Origin: Setaria digitata | Taxonomy: Eukaryota > Nematoda > Chromadorea > Rhabditida > Setariidae | NCBI GenBank assembly: GCA_003640385.1 | Contig: RCAB01000118.1 | Location: forward strand, 86,763-150,762 | Reading direction: 5' to 3' | Length of the DNA: 64,000 nt | Part shown: positions 1 through 12,666 of the stretch, in pieces | Layout of the letters: each line of letters starts with the position of its first letter | Position numbering within the stretch: the first letter of the stretch is position 1 | Translations under genes and position numbers: made by a program | Notes under the pieces: generated by a model | What the model was told of the DNA's origin: nothing | Seen by the model: only the letters and a program-made list of their open reading frames with translations | Database searches by the model: none

Positions 1-1998
1 GTGTGAAATTGAACGAACGTGCTACAGGTTTCTTGATGAAGAAAGAGTTGGACTATTTTGCAAAAGCTTTGGATAATCCTGTTCCACCATTTTTGGCAAT
101 TCTAGGTGGTGCTAAAGTGGCAGATAAGATCCAACTTATCCGTAATCTCTTAGATAAGGTGATCTTAAATCTTTTTGATACGTATTCCTTACGTTTCTTT
201 CAAGCGAAGTAACAGTAGATTAGTATTGAATAGATAATATAGTTGCATCTTTTTTTGCATCAGAACTTCGTTTAGTCTTACCGAGCTAATATTTTATTTA
301 AGTGTCAACTTCGTTTTATGATAATGAAACAATAATGATAGATATAAAATAATGTTAAGCTAAAAAAAATCCTATTAAGCGCAACGTATTGATCCGTTGC
401 AAACGTTGTTGTATTCACCGTTTAAAAATGAAGTGGAACATTCCGAGAAAACCCAAGTTAATATGTAACAAGAGACTTATATGCCTTCAATTCAATATTG
501 TTCGTTCTTTTCCTTGAACAGGTTAATGAAATGATCATTGGTGGTGGAATGGCNAATATCGTTCTTTTCCTTGAACAGGTTAATGAAATGATCATTGGTG
601 GTGGAATGGCCTATACATTTTTGAAGGTTATTAATAACATCAGCATTGGAAAATCACTTTTTGATACAGAGGTAAATAGTTGCTTATTTTAGAGAGAGAG
701 AGAGTGCTTAGTTCGATTAGAGAAAGAGATAACGAAACTGATCTGTTCTTAATGACCTTTAGCTGTTTTGCTTTCTTGTTGTGTCCAATGCAGAATTTTT
801 GTGCTCTCCTCATTATGGACTATGTTTATTAAACGCATAAAACTGGATAGAATAGTGCTAAAGTATATGGTATCGATAGGGGAACTTCATATTTCAGTTT
901 GCTTTTTCGATACCGACGTTGTTATTTAAACGAATAGATTCCCACCAATTTTGTTGAAATATCATACATAGTAAATTGCAACTTTAGTGATGTAATGGTA
1001 TGAGCGGAATGTTTTACTGCAGGGTGCCAAAATAGTGAACGAATTGATGGACAAAGCCAAAGAGAAAGGCGTGAAAATCCATTTGCCAATTGATTTTATT
1101 ATTGCTGACGATTTCAAGGAGGTATTTTCTGTTTTCACGCAGCAGTGTAAGCATGATCCTAATTCCTCAGAAATTTTTTTTTTTTTTTTTTCGTGAGGGA
1201 GAATAACATTTTGTCTTCTGGATAAAATTGCTTCGTTTTCTTTGTAGGATGCTCAGTTCAAGACGGCAGACCTTAAGTCAGGTATCCCAGATGGATGGAT
1301 GGGCCTAGATATTGGACCAGAAACAGCCAAACAATTTGCTGAAGTTGTTGGGCGAGCAAAAACAATTGTTTGGAATGGGCCGGCTGGTGTCTTCGAGTGG
1401 GAAAACTTTTCAAAAGGCACAAAAGCTGTAATGGATGCTGTTGTTGATGTAACTTCTAAAGGAGCCGTCACTATCATCGGTTAATATTTTTATTCTCAGT
1501 TGAATATGTTTCGTTTAGCATTCAATAAATATTTTTTTTCCTTTCTTGAGCCAGAAGTTAGATAACATTACATGATTATTATTTTACTGTTAAGGTGGTG
1601 GCGATACTGCAACATGCTGTAAAAAATGGAAAACTGGTGATAAAGTGAGCCATGTGAGTACTGGTGGTGGTGCAAGTCTAGAATTACTCGAAGGTAAGAT
1701 TTTTTTAATCTCTTTATGTATCGAAGGTTCGTTGAAGGAACACTTCCTGAAATGTTTAAATTGGATATTTTGAGATTATAGTTAGATGTTAAATTCATTG
1801 GTTCCCTAGCATGTTATTTATATTTTCTTGATTTTTCCTTTCATTTATTTACTTTTCTTTGTTCATTTTCGTACATTTTGGTTAACTTAATTTTGGCTAT
1901 CTTTTCTGGGCTCATTGCGGCAAATGTGTTCATTATAAGCAAATCCTTGTGTTTCAGGAAAAGTTTTACCTGGCGTTGATGCTCTTTCTCCTGCGTAG
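1..1998 (+). CDS. pgk-1: Phosphoglycerate kinase, C-terminal 239 residues (5' end outside window)
   Basis: Glycolytic enzyme of the cytosol that transfers phosphate from 1,3-bisphosphoglycerate to ADP. The window starts inside an exon (first whole codon at 3) and holds six exons: 1-158, 579-671, 1023-1121, 1248-1479, 1595-1693 and 1958-1998. All have GT-AG borders and matching phases. The joined protein follows animal PGK without gaps: [21 protein letters not shown] (hinge and ATP-side), [31 protein letters not shown] and [20 protein letters not shown], then TAG at 1996-1998. About 180 N-terminal residues (the 3-phosphoglycerate domain) lie upstream of the window. The 579-671 exon is preceded by an artefactual partial copy at 522-553. 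Family identity is certain; the symbol follows the C. elegans name. Confidence 0.96.
504..610. repeat. Duplicated intron-exon border around a single N (assembly overlap)
   Basis: Fifty bases at 504-553 (acceptor plus the start of a PGK exon) are repeated exactly at 561-610, separated by one N at 554 and a few bases. Only the second copy leads into the rest of the exon. The pattern fits two contig ends that overlap but were joined without merging. Confidence 0.9.
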
Positions 1999-2218
1999 AT
2001 GACATTTAAGTAACTGACCAAGTGACAGTTTTTATTTAAAATCTGTCAACACGATAGTGGTATCAGTGATAATGATATTATGATAATGCTATTAAAAATG
2101 AAAATATATGTAAATGCGACAAATTTATTTAAAGAGAAAAAATTAGAGCTTAATTTCTATGATCAGTGTGTTGAGAGGTCATTCTATTTCCTTTGCGAAT
2201 ATTTATAAAGTCGCTTCT

Positions 2219-2224
2219 AATAAA
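2219..2224 (+). terminator. Candidate PGK polyadenylation signal
   Basis: An AATAAA hexamer lies 221 bases after the PGK stop codon, followed by a T-rich stretch. It is a plausible 3' end signal; AT-rich DNA gives such hexamers by chance, so confidence is modest. Confidence 0.4.
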
Positions 2225-4519
2225 ACTTTCCTTATTTATGTACGCAAGCAACCTGACATAATCACAATCATAGTTAGGTGGATTTGAATCATTTTTTACA
2301 TCCATTGTTTTCTTTGGATTATCCATTGCAGATTCAGTAGTTACTCACATTCTGAATAGGCTGCGACCGAATTTCTGCAGAGAAATATAAGCCGTTGAAT
2401 TGTTCCTTTTATTTCTTCATGACTAATTATTTTTAAGTGGTAATAAAAAATTTTCTATGCATGTCTGAGATTTCGTCTTCCTAGAGTAATCCATCCAATC
2501 TTTTTCTTACAAGACTTTTTGCGAAATGACAAGACATAAGATTTTCTGCTATTTTATCTTTATGCATTATTTTTTTCTTCTTTTTTCACGTTGGCATGAT
2601 ATGTGGATTCGACTATCTTTTCGATCAATATGATAAACAGAGTAATCAACAATTAGGAAAAAGCCAGAGAAGGAGATAATTATAAAGTGTTTTTGACAAA
2701 GTGTAAAAATATATAATTGAATTTAAAATATGAAAGAAAGAAATTAGTGCGATTTGTTGCTGAAATTAGCAGTGATTTTCCGTTTGCTTTTCATATACTG
2801 TACCAATCAGTAATTTGAACAATTATGTTCAATAAAAGTGATGAGAAGTTGCGTTGCGGTGATTATTTCTACCGGTAAAATATGTAATATTAGTTTCAAC
2901 GTATTCTAAAATATAAAAGCTGACGAAAATTTAATAATAATCTTTCAGGAGGCATGATCGTCTCCATGAGAAATTTCTTTATGACCAATCTTGGCTTTCT
3001 GAGTTCCAGAGCCAGAAAGTACGCGACCAAAATCCTAAATTAGAAGAAAAACAATTTAAAGGAGGCAAGGTCGAGGTGTTTCATCTTTTTTTCCAGATTT
3101 TCGAATTTAGATTCTTCCAGACCTTTTTTTAGTTCTATTCTAAATTGCTCGTTGCTAGAAAGTTGAAAAGGTGCATAAGCCAAATTGAAGAAATGCAACA
3201 ATCTTCGGACGATTTCAATACTTCCACGTTAATTTCGAATATATATATATTTTTTTTTTCTTTTCATTTTTCTTTTTTGGAGCAATAATTATTTTTTAAT
3301 TATCGGAAAGGAAAACAAGAATTTTCTGAAGGTAAGTGTGCAAATTCAAGAATTTTATCTGGAAAAAAAGTGATTGGTTGTTCTCAGTAAATTACCAAAA
3401 TGCAATGTGGTTGGCTCAGAACTTGATTAGGTTCAATTTTACATTTGATAAGATAAATGATTAATATTTTTAATAGCAATAAAGAAAAATGGGAGAAAAG
3501 AGAAAACTTTGAAAAATTCGCAGATTATTTAAGTAATCAATTTGAGGTAAGTAGAGGTTGTAAGAAAGGAAAAGGCATTTTTAATGCAAATGTTTTACTT
3601 AATTACTCTCATATTGAATGACTTCGAATCGATGAAAAAAAAGCGTAAGTAACATCAGATATGTATAAATAGTTCTGCATTTAATTTTTTTTTTTTTTTT
3701 GTAACAAAATTTGAATTTTTGAAAGATTTCCTTCTCAAATAATACAATACTAAAGCTCATATTTACTTTACGTCTTGATAGAAATTGAAAATTTTTGGAA
3801 GAAAAGCCAACGAAATATTTCAGTTCCTAAATTGTGTATCTGTCAAAATTAATTAAATATCACCATTTAATATCAACGATTAAAGTCATCTGATAATAGC
3901 GGTTTTTGCAATTCTTACGTGAATAAAATTGTAGTCTAATCAAAATATATTCCAACATTACATATCAATTTCGCATTTGATACAATAAGTAATTGATTGA
4001 TTTTTTTTTTTTTTTTTTCATTTTAAATAATTGTTAACAGAAATACAATGCGTTCCAGCATATTTCATGTAAAAAAATTTTCATTTTTTTTTTTTTTTAG
4101 TATTTTTGATAGAATATATATATCCTTCAACTAATGCCAATTAATTAACTCTTTTATTACAATAATTCTCATTATTGATTTTAGCTGTCAACATGCCATC
4201 GTTAAAATTTATTTCACAATTTCAATTTAGTCTGCTTGAGAAATGAGGTAGAAAGGCTCAAAATTGTTTTTCAATAATATTCAGAGGCAATTCATTTCAG
4301 TGACAATATTCCAATGCAGAATTTAAGTAGCAAAGAACGGAAAATGAACGGAAGTTTTTCCATATCAATTATATATGCAATTGTGGAATGTGTGTGTGTG
4401 TGTGTCGAGAATAGAATTTCATAATGAAGAGATCCGAGAATCAACAACGAAACTTTTAAAAAAAAATTTGAAAATGTTGAAAATTTTAAATTTAATTTAA
4501 AGATTTGAAAGTTGTGATG

Positions 4520-5190
4520 ATTGAAAATGAATGAGAAAGAAAAACAGTGATTGATTGTGTAATAATGGTTTAATGAGTGATAGTGCAATGTTCGATGGCA
4601 ATGTTTGATGTTAATTTTGCGCAACTTTGAATGATAATCACAATTATGGTATCATGATAACGATAGAATAACTTATGTTGAGTGCCTAGTAACGCCGTTC
4701 AATTTTAATCTTTTCACCTAGTTGTTAATTTAGAATTGCTAATCTCTTGATTATGATTTAGAACAACAAATCACGATCAAAATCATGATGAAAATGGGAA
4801 TAAACAATGAGCAATGCCTAGCAACGCCATCCTATTTTAAACATCTCACTCAACTATGGATTTAGAAATACAAATCATTGTCATGATCATAATAGCAATA
4901 GAATTTACGCGATAATGAATCACTTAAATGATGTTTCATCTTAATTTTACTTAATTCTAACTAGAGAAGAAATTGTTATCATGGTAACGGTAGGATAAAA
5001 TTATAAATTGTGATGCTTTTATTAGCGGTGTTATTTCATTTCAATTTTAACCTTAGAATTCGATTTGATGATTGTAATATCCTGCTGATAGCGATTTGGT
5101 AAATAATAATTATAAAAATAGTGATTAATGCATAGTAACATTTTCTTCCACCATTTTACCTGTGATGTTTGAATGTTGAAATTATTTTAT
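4520..5190. repeat. Diverged tandem repeat array, unit roughly 110-130 bp
   Basis: A recognisable module recurs. ATCATGATAACGATAG at about 4650 matches ATCATGGTAACGGTAG at about 4979. Each is followed by TATAAATT- or TTATGTTG-like sequence, then a GTGCC/GATGC box. CTAGTAACGCCGTTC at about 4685 matches CTAGCAACGCCATCC at about 4818. Weaker versions lie near 4565, 5008 and 5122. Copies have drifted by substitutions and small indels, so this is an old array. Confidence 0.6.
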
Positions 5191-5317
5191 TCAGTGTTGT
5201 ATGTGTGTGTGTGTGTGTTTCTCTTTTCCATAGTTACGCTTCTAAACTTCAGAATTCTTTCTAGCCATTTCATTTCCACTTCATTTCATTACACAATCAT
5301 TAATTCATAATCATTTT

Positions 5318-8300
5318 ATGAATCGATCTATGGGTAAGTCAATTTTCACATTTTCTTTTTTTTCCTAAATAAAATTATTATTAAATGAATTTTTTTCTTT
5401 AACATTATTATAAACTACTTGAAATTTTCAATATTTAACTTATCCACTAAGATTATTGAGAAGTTAGTTACTTACAGGTTTCATGTTGACTAGTTTTATA
5501 TTTTTTTTTCAATTTATTATCTTTTTCTTTCTTTTTTTTTCCTTTTTTTTTTAGCTTTAGTGGAACTTTTTGTAAAATATTCAACGAAAAAAAAAAGGAA
5601 CTTATCATAAAGTTTTAAATATATTCCAAAGCAAATAAACAATCACTCATTTCTTTGTAAAAAGTTTCCATACCTCAAAATTTGTACAACTTATCACTGG
5701 TGATTAATTATTTAACATCTTGTTTTTTTTTCCCCCATCACCTACTCTAAAATCCCAACATTTAATATTCAGTCATTATTATTTAAATTATTACTCATAG
5801 CACTTGAAAGAAACTTTAAAATTTTAGCAAAAAAGATTAAATTTACCATTCATTTTATCAATAAAAAAAAAAAAAAATTAAATTAAAACAACAATAACAT
5901 ACAACTGCATAAACTACTTTTGCAAATTATTAAATAAATGAAATGATATCATATAAAAACAGGAAATAGGGCACGCTTCAATAAATATTAATAGTAAGAA
6001 ATATTAAATTATAATAGATATTAATTATGAGAAAACTGAGAGGAAAAATTACTGCAACTTTTTCTTTCAAACTAAAATTTCACAAAATTCTGTATGAATA
6101 GTGAAAAAGAAAATTAAGTTTATTTTCAGCAAATCTACCAAGAGAAGGTGAAAAGGTACAGCCATGTGAGGTTTGTGGACGAAATTTTGTAGAAAATAGC
6201 TTGGTAAGAATTTTTTTTTTTTTTTAAATTAATTTACATTTTACAATACACAATTTGCAATTGTCTTGATTTGTTGGTTTAAAATCAATTTTATCTACAA
6301 TACTCTACTCAAGAAGAGGCAGATTATTTTGCTGATGGAATAGTTTCAATAAATAGCGAAATTTTTTGAAATTCAAAATTCCAAAAGTATTGACAGTTCA
6401 GAAACTGCTAACCAAAAACCTATAAATTAATAGTTATAGTTAGAAATTAAAATTATAAAATTTTAAAAGAGAATCAAGTTAAAATAATGTTAACGTGATT
6501 AACGAGAAAAAGTTAAAGCTGATATAATGTTCCGTGAATGAAAACAGTCAAATGAGTCAAAAAATTGACATAACGTTATTGGAGTGAATAGATAATAAAG
6601 CTGACATAAAAATATAGTCATTGATGACCGTTTCATAATGGTTGATCTAATTGTTAATGACTTTAATGGTACTAATGACATAAATCTAAAAGTGTTCTAA
6701 ATGAAGCATAAAACTAACGTACGTAAAAATGCGTTAAATTTATCCGTAATTTTAGGTAAAGCATGAAAGCATATGTCGGAAAATGGCACGAACAAAACGT
6801 AAAATATTCGATTCCGGTCGGCAACGTGCAACCGGTTCCGATATAACAATTGATAATGTTATTAAAGCAAGACGAGAACGTGAAATGGTTTCTCATTTAC
6901 AATTAGAAAAATAATTAATTCTATTCGAGTACCAGTGGCAGCATTTGAATGAAATCTGTTAACTAACAAAACTAACTGATTTTTGGGTAGAATTAATTAG
7001 TTACAAATATATGAGAGTAGCTTAACAGTTTTGCACTTTTCTAATCGTACATATGTTCATTGCACAAAATCATATTATCACTGAAGAAATATGAAGCATT
7101 ACGTGATATGATATGGTATAAATCGTCTTTTTTGATCAAATAATCGAAAGATCAAAATATGCAATGACTTGTTTTTGTTTTTTTGAATAAAAATATAATT
7201 AATTAAAATCCAAAAAAAAAGAAACTGTAATAGCCAGAAATACTTTCCAAACTTTAAAATCTTATTACCTGCCCCAGTAAGTAAGTCCCGCTCGCTCATT
7301 TAAGCAATATGAAAGGAAGCGAAAGAGATGGAAGTAATTTTTGGAATAAACTTTAATTGCCTTTTCACGTTAATTCCGAACAAATGGTACGATATGAGCC
7401 TAACTAATTAATTAATTACAGCTCGGTGGTACATTTCCAAGGCCAAAAACAAGTTGGCGTGAAAAGCATGAAACATTTGTTAATGCTATATCAGTATCGA
7501 AACATGATAATTGTGCTACTCATACTGGAACACCTTTTGCACCAATAACGCCAATACCTAATGGTTTTGCTATGTTATTGAAATAAAAAAAAAAAAAATG
7601 AAACAATTTAAAATTTTAAGTTATAAAAGGAAAAATTTAATACTTTAAATTTTAAATACAGATAGATTGATGATATGGATAATTATGAAAATTTGAAAAT
7701 ATTAAATTATAAAAAGATATTATTGATGGAAAAATCTTGTCGATTTTATAATTCTAAAGTATTTTCCGCAAAAATATTAACATCAAAGCTGCGAAACTTC
7801 TCGAATATTAGAAGGAAAGACTTTCAATTGCTTAAAATCCCTAAGTAAGAAATTTAAATTAAATTATATGTCACATGTAATAACACTAACAAGCTAACAA
7901 GCATATTTTAAAATTTTTGAAGTTTGAAATAACATTATATCATTTAGTAATAGGCAAATATATGATAAGATCAGTTGATTTTAGTTTTTTTTGCTAACAT
8001 AAACAGATAACAAGCTTATCAATTAATACTCGTAATTTCTTTGAAAATTTATTACATTTTTGATTAAAATGTTATACAGTTGCTGATTTCTCATATTTAA
8101 GAAACAAATGATATTTAAATCCGTTTAAAGCATTCCAAATTTTTTTTTTTTTTGAGTAAATTAATTTATAAATTTCAATACCTGCCACGAATATATCATT
8201 AGAAAAAAAAAATAAGAAATAAAATAAAACTTTAATTATGATAATGAGTGGTAATTTTTATTTATCACTTAAGATTACGTCAAATGCGATTATTGCGAGC

Positions 8301-10060
8301 GTCGTTTTAATCAAGCAGCAGCAGAACGACACATTCCATTTTGCAAAACACAATCTGAAAAGAAAAGACCAATAAAAGTTAGTTCATACTATAATGAAAT
8401 TTTTCGCTCATCATGAAATTTCAAATTAATTAATTTTTTCCATCCACCTAATGAAAAAATATTGAAATAGCATCACTTAAAACGACAAAAAATTAGCAAT
8501 CAGCAATCTTACAGGATATTATTTATAAATTATTAAATCTAATCATGAAAAAGAGCAATGAAATTGAAATGCAATGAAACCAAATTAATTAAATACATAA
8601 ATAAATATGTACGGATGTTACTAAATAATAAATCAGTCATTTAGACTTCATAATGAGAGATGAGTGATAAAAAATAACATCGTTGTTTTTTTTTTCTTTT
8701 TTGAGAAAAAAAAATTTTTAATTATCTTTGGGATGGAATGAAATGAAATGCCGTTAATGAAAGAAGATAACTAATGGTTATAAAATAAGTAAATTAAAAT
8801 ATTTGGTTGCAATTAATTAAGAAAAAAAAAACTGGCCACAAAATACTTTCTCTAAAATGATTTTGAAATTGCAGCATTTCATAAAACAAATACTTAATTA
8901 TAGATCTATTCCATCCATATATGGTAATTAATTTCATGGATCTAATGTTAGCAACGTACCTAACAATCAGTAGTTCGGAAACTGCTCATATTTCCCATGC
9001 TTGTATCACAGCATAGAAATAATTATACACGATTATTTATGCTAGTAATCTAACCACACCGAGATAAGCAATCTAAATAATTCACATAAATCCATTTGGC
9101 ATACATAAAATGTATTTTCTTTAATTTAGATACAGAAGCAATCAAATGCAACAAAGATACAAACTAACAATGATAGTCAAATTAGCAATGCGTCGTTGAA
9201 TCGTACTAGCAGAATAACATCGAAGAAACCGGATTCTCACTCAGTAATACCGGGACGTCATTCTTCTAGACGCTCCGAATCAACCCAACGATCGTTTCCC
9301 ATTGATCATCGAAGAGAAATGAGTTCATCAAGAATGTAAATCGTTTTGTTTTTCATTTTTTTTTTTTGTGGAAAATTTATTTAAAAACTGATGAAATTTT
9401 GAAACACATTCAATGCAGTTATAGTAATGTTTTTCACTTATTCTTTTGTAGATTTCTTTCTAAAAAAAAAAAAAAAGATAAAACTTTTTTTACTAATCTG
9501 CATGGATTTTACAACATTTACATGCACATGCATTTGCATGCTTTATCAATAGAACTCTAAAGGTACTTAAACATTTGCAATATTTTATCATTAACATGTA
9601 CATGTGAATTATCAATAAAAGTAACCAAATATGTGTACGTTATCAGTAGAGCTCTAAATGCATGCATGCATTTACTGCATTCTGCATGCAACTTAATGCA
9701 TATTATGCATGCATTTGCACGAATTACAGTTGCTTTTAATTTCATCTTTTCATAATAATTAAGGAGGAAAATAATTTTGTAACCTTAATTAACTTTAATT
9801 ATTCCAGAAGAAATAATTCTGTCACACGTTCAGCCAACAAATGCACTGGACAAATAAGTAATGCTTCGGAACAAGAAAAAATAAATTCATCGTAAGTAAT
9901 TAAGTATTTCGAGTAAAGAGAAGTATTAATTGTTAAATTTACTGATAAGATTAATTTCAGAGGTTCATATCAAAGTAATGATGGAGAAAGGGTATCACGA
10001 CAGTTACCTGCTACCAAAAAAGCTAACAAAGCATGCGGAACTACGAAGAAAAGAATGTAA
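5318..10060 (+). CDS. Two-finger C2HC zinc-finger protein of the ZC2HC1 (FAM164) family
   Basis: Eight exons with matching phases: 5318-5333, 6130-6203, 6756-6887, 7422-7563, 8274-8377, 9130-9335, 9808-9891 and 9961-10056 (or to the in-frame TAA at 10058-10060, giving 285 residues). Finger 1 is C18-x2-C21-x11-H33-x3-C37. It is followed by KRKIFDSGRQRATGSDI, the family hallmark after finger 1 (KRKTFDSSRQRAEGTDI in vertebrates). Next comes a SWREKHETF block, then finger 2 (C126, C129, H141, C145). The rest (about 146-285) is a Ser/Lys/Arg-rich disordered tail. The molecular role of the family is poorly known. The fourth exon ends at a weak donor (GTTTTG), but that junction restores the conserved D-Y before finger 2. 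The start at 5318 is the first in-frame ATG of a short first exon; 5330 is an alternative. The last exon may splice on to a tiny terminal exon at 11519-11537. Confidence 0.85.
9520..9735. repeat. ATGCAT-rich intronic patch
   Basis: In the sixth intron of the ZC2HC1-like gene. ATGCAT/GCATGC words recur (near 9530, 9658-9672, 9683 and 9700-9712), two of them as ATGCATTTGCA octamer-like cores. A pair TTATCAATAGAACTCTAAA / TTATCAGTAGAGCTCTAAA lies about 100 bases apart, so part of the patch is an old duplication. Confidence 0.5.
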
Positions 10061-12656
10061 GTGAACTGATTAATTAATTAAATCAGATTAATTATATTCT
10101 GTATAATCGATGTATGATATAATATTCCACCGTTTTAATGAAAATGAAATTTCTGAACAGTGAAAAAATTATACCTTTTTTCCTTTTTGTATTTTATCTT
10201 ATTCTCACCAATTGGTTATAAACCGTCACCGTGAAATAACGTGAAAATGGGCAACGAAACCGCATTCTCTCTCTTACAGCTCATTTAGTCAACGTGAGTT
10301 ATGTTTCACTGAAATAAGCCAGTTGAATTATTATTTTCATCAGATGTTTTCCAAATTTCTTTTATTTTTACATTAATAATACTAATGAAATTCATTTCAC
10401 GTGTTATTGATGACTTGATAATATTTAATAATAATCATTATACGTGAACAAAAATACTTTCATATTAATGTTATTCGTCTAATACGAATGAAAACGACTG
10501 CACGTTGACGATATCCATGTCACGTAACACGCATCCACTTACTTCACGGAAAACAATTACGTGAAACAAAAGTTGAATCATTCAAGTTTTCGTAAAGTAC
10601 TGTGAACATATTTTATCGGCCGTCAACTGTATACGCGAAAGGAAAGAAAGGCTCGCGGTGGGGAATACCGCAGTGTTTTTCGGGGAGATTCTGAAGTGAT
10701 TTGACTGAAGTAAAGTGAGATAAGCATGACGAGAAGGTAGAATTCCGCGTAGAAAACACGTCCTCTCTGACTGATCCAGATTGGTTTACGCTAAAAAGCT
10801 ACGTGAAACATTGAACAACATGAGAAATCCGTACATTATATTTCAAGTTAGAAAATCGCACGTGTCTGCTAGAAATTGTGTAGAATTTATTTGTTCATTA
10901 CTTACTTCATACTGATTATAATGTAAAGGGCATGTGGAGACGTTAACTTACATATGTGCCAAACTGTCCTACGTAGGTTGATTCACGTAATGCAATACAG
11001 TACTACACGAGATGCAGTGAAGATGAGGTTGGGACTTTGAATATAAATTTCAGATTTCACGAGCAAATATTGAAATGTGCTTCTGACTGAAGTGATGGGT
11101 GGAAACTGAATTGGTATAAGGTTTTCACTTGAATAACAAAGAGGAGTTGAGTCTACTTGTTCCACCCCGTACGGCTCTGTTTTCAGAATATGTTAAGATA
11201 TGTGGAAAAGTTTAAAATTTCACTTAGAAAAAAAGTAAATTAAAAAAAGAAATGAAGTTAGAAAATTAATCAGTTTGATCTATGGTATTAAATTCCCGGA
11301 AGTACGAGAAATCTATGATTTTTCCAACGTAATTGTGCTAATGCGAGAAAGACGAGAATCCACAGACGTGTATTCCATTTCAGATTTGAAAAGTAAAGTT
11401 GCATTCGTTACGTGTGTTCAAGTTTACTAACTTAGTGTAAATGGATACAGAACGTGTTCGATCTGTGACATCTAGAAACTGCTTAGTTTAAATTGTATAA
11501 TTATTATGTATGTTGCAGATACTGTGAACAGTGCTAGAACCTACTGCTTTTAATGCAGTAGCATGCTATTTTGCCTTTTCTATAGTTTTTACTAATTACA
11601 AGTGCTACTAATTACTCCTGTGTTTTGCAACTTGCCTTTTCATTACCTTACATTATCAATTATTTTTACGTGACACATCACATATAATCTTTCATTTTTC
11701 CATCATAAATTAATTAATTGGTAATTATCTTCGAAATAATGCAAATATTTCGATAATTTATGCAGGAATTTTCTTTTTCTTGTGTGTACTTTTTTTTTTT
11801 TTTTTTCCCTTTACATTGTGTAGATTTCATTTAAAATGTAAAATTTTTGAGAATGGATTAGAAAAGTGTTTAAAATGTGAAAAATGATCGTTGTTGAAAT
11901 AAAACAAGAGGAAAGGAAAATTACCACTAATAGTTATTGATAAAGATTTATAGGGAATCAATCATTAAACAACAAATAAAAAAAAAGGGAGAGAAAAAAA
12001 TTTTGTTCAAGTTCAATAATTTTTAAGCCTTAACAGCTTAGTGATGAATTCTTGTTATTTTCTTTTTTTTTTTTAATGTCTTTTTCCATTTTTTGCTTCT
12101 TTTTTACAAATTGGAAATTTTTTTTTATTTCTGTTTCTTAGGAAAAAGAATTTTTAGCGTAGACAACTGCTCTTACTAATTAGATGTATTTTGATAATAT
12201 CTGGTTCTTCTTATTTTTATTTTTCACTTTTTTTTTTCCATCTTCTTTCTCTCTCTTTGCATCTTTGTAGCTTCTTGTTAAAATTGTGTCAAGTGGATGC
12301 TTATTTGTGCGATAATACACTTTAGCAAGTTGTATATTTCTGGATGATTTGTTGTTTTTGAATTTGACATGTAAAATATATTTTTTATTTCATCTGTTTC
12401 TCTCTTTCCTTCTTTTTTTTTTTTTGCATTTTTTATTTTCCATTGAAATTGACAGAAAGAGGGAAGAAATTTCCAAATTTTCCCCTATTAATTAATTTGT
12501 GAAAAGTTAAATGTGATTTTTCGTTTCTGATTGGATTTATTTCAGTGAAGTATGATGAAAGTATATTAAAATTTTTTTTATTACTGCTATGGCGATTATC
12601 ATTCTGGATATGGTATTGTTGTTCTTCTGGTATCAGCGATAATTTACGATTTACAG
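10061..12656. promoter_or_regulatory. Intergenic/upstream region with an ACGTG-rich, less AT-rich core
   Basis: About 2.6 kb between the last certain ZC2HC1 exon and the sulfatase. From about 10190 to 11700 base composition is visibly more balanced than around it. I count roughly ten ACGTG words on either strand, including palindromic CACGTG at 10398-10403 and 10859-10864 and ACGTGAAAC at about 10560 and 10801. No long reading frame is convincing. It may be the sulfatase promoter or the 3' UTR of the upstream gene. Confidence 0.35.
11519..11537 (+). CDS. Possible tiny terminal exon of the ZC2HC1-like gene
   Basis: The 9961-10056 exon ends in a good donor (AT|GTAAGT, phase 2). Joining it to the acceptor TTGCAG at 11513-11518 would end the protein with I-Y-C-E-Q-C and TAG. 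Human ZC2HC1A also ends in a CxxC-rich tail. The alternative is simple termination at 10058-10060, where the donor bases themselves read ATG TAA. Undecided from sequence alone. Confidence 0.25.
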
Positions 12657-12666
12657 CCTGCTAATT
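12651..12666 (+). promoter_or_regulatory. Likely spliced-leader acceptor for the sulfatase mRNA
   Basis: TTACAG ends at 12656, ten bases before the ATG at 12667. Nematode mRNAs are commonly trans-spliced at such acceptors just upstream of the start codon. No cis exon is needed to complete the protein. Confidence 0.5.

Larger units (their letters stand above)
1999..5317. other. Intergenic region between PGK and the ZC2HC1-like gene
   Basis: About 3.3 kb. It holds the PGK 3' UTR, poly-T runs (for example near 3691, 4003 and 4088), two short TG microsatellites (4389-4405 and 5202-5218) and a diverged tandem array (about 4520-5190, listed separately). I see no exon-like segment. Open frames here, such as a 110-codon one on the minus strand at 4292-4624, read as low-complexity His/Phe/Ser protein and cross the repeats. 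Confidence 0.7.

Noticed and set aside
4292..4624. 110-codon minus-strand frame between PGK and ZC2HC1
   Set aside because: His/Phe/Ser-rich low-complexity product that runs through a TG microsatellite and the tandem array.
10710..10745. ATGACGAGAAG|GTAGAA as a possible upstream sulfatase exon
   Set aside because: It would give a four-codon start not needed for the protein; the 12667 exon already supplies a signal peptide in correct phase.
12591..12632. Alternative sulfatase start exon (MAIIILDMVLLFF...) in phase 2
   Set aside because: Also phase-compatible and hydrophobic, but it lacks a cleavage-like region; the 12667 exon has a better donor (GTAAAG) and a typical signal peptide.
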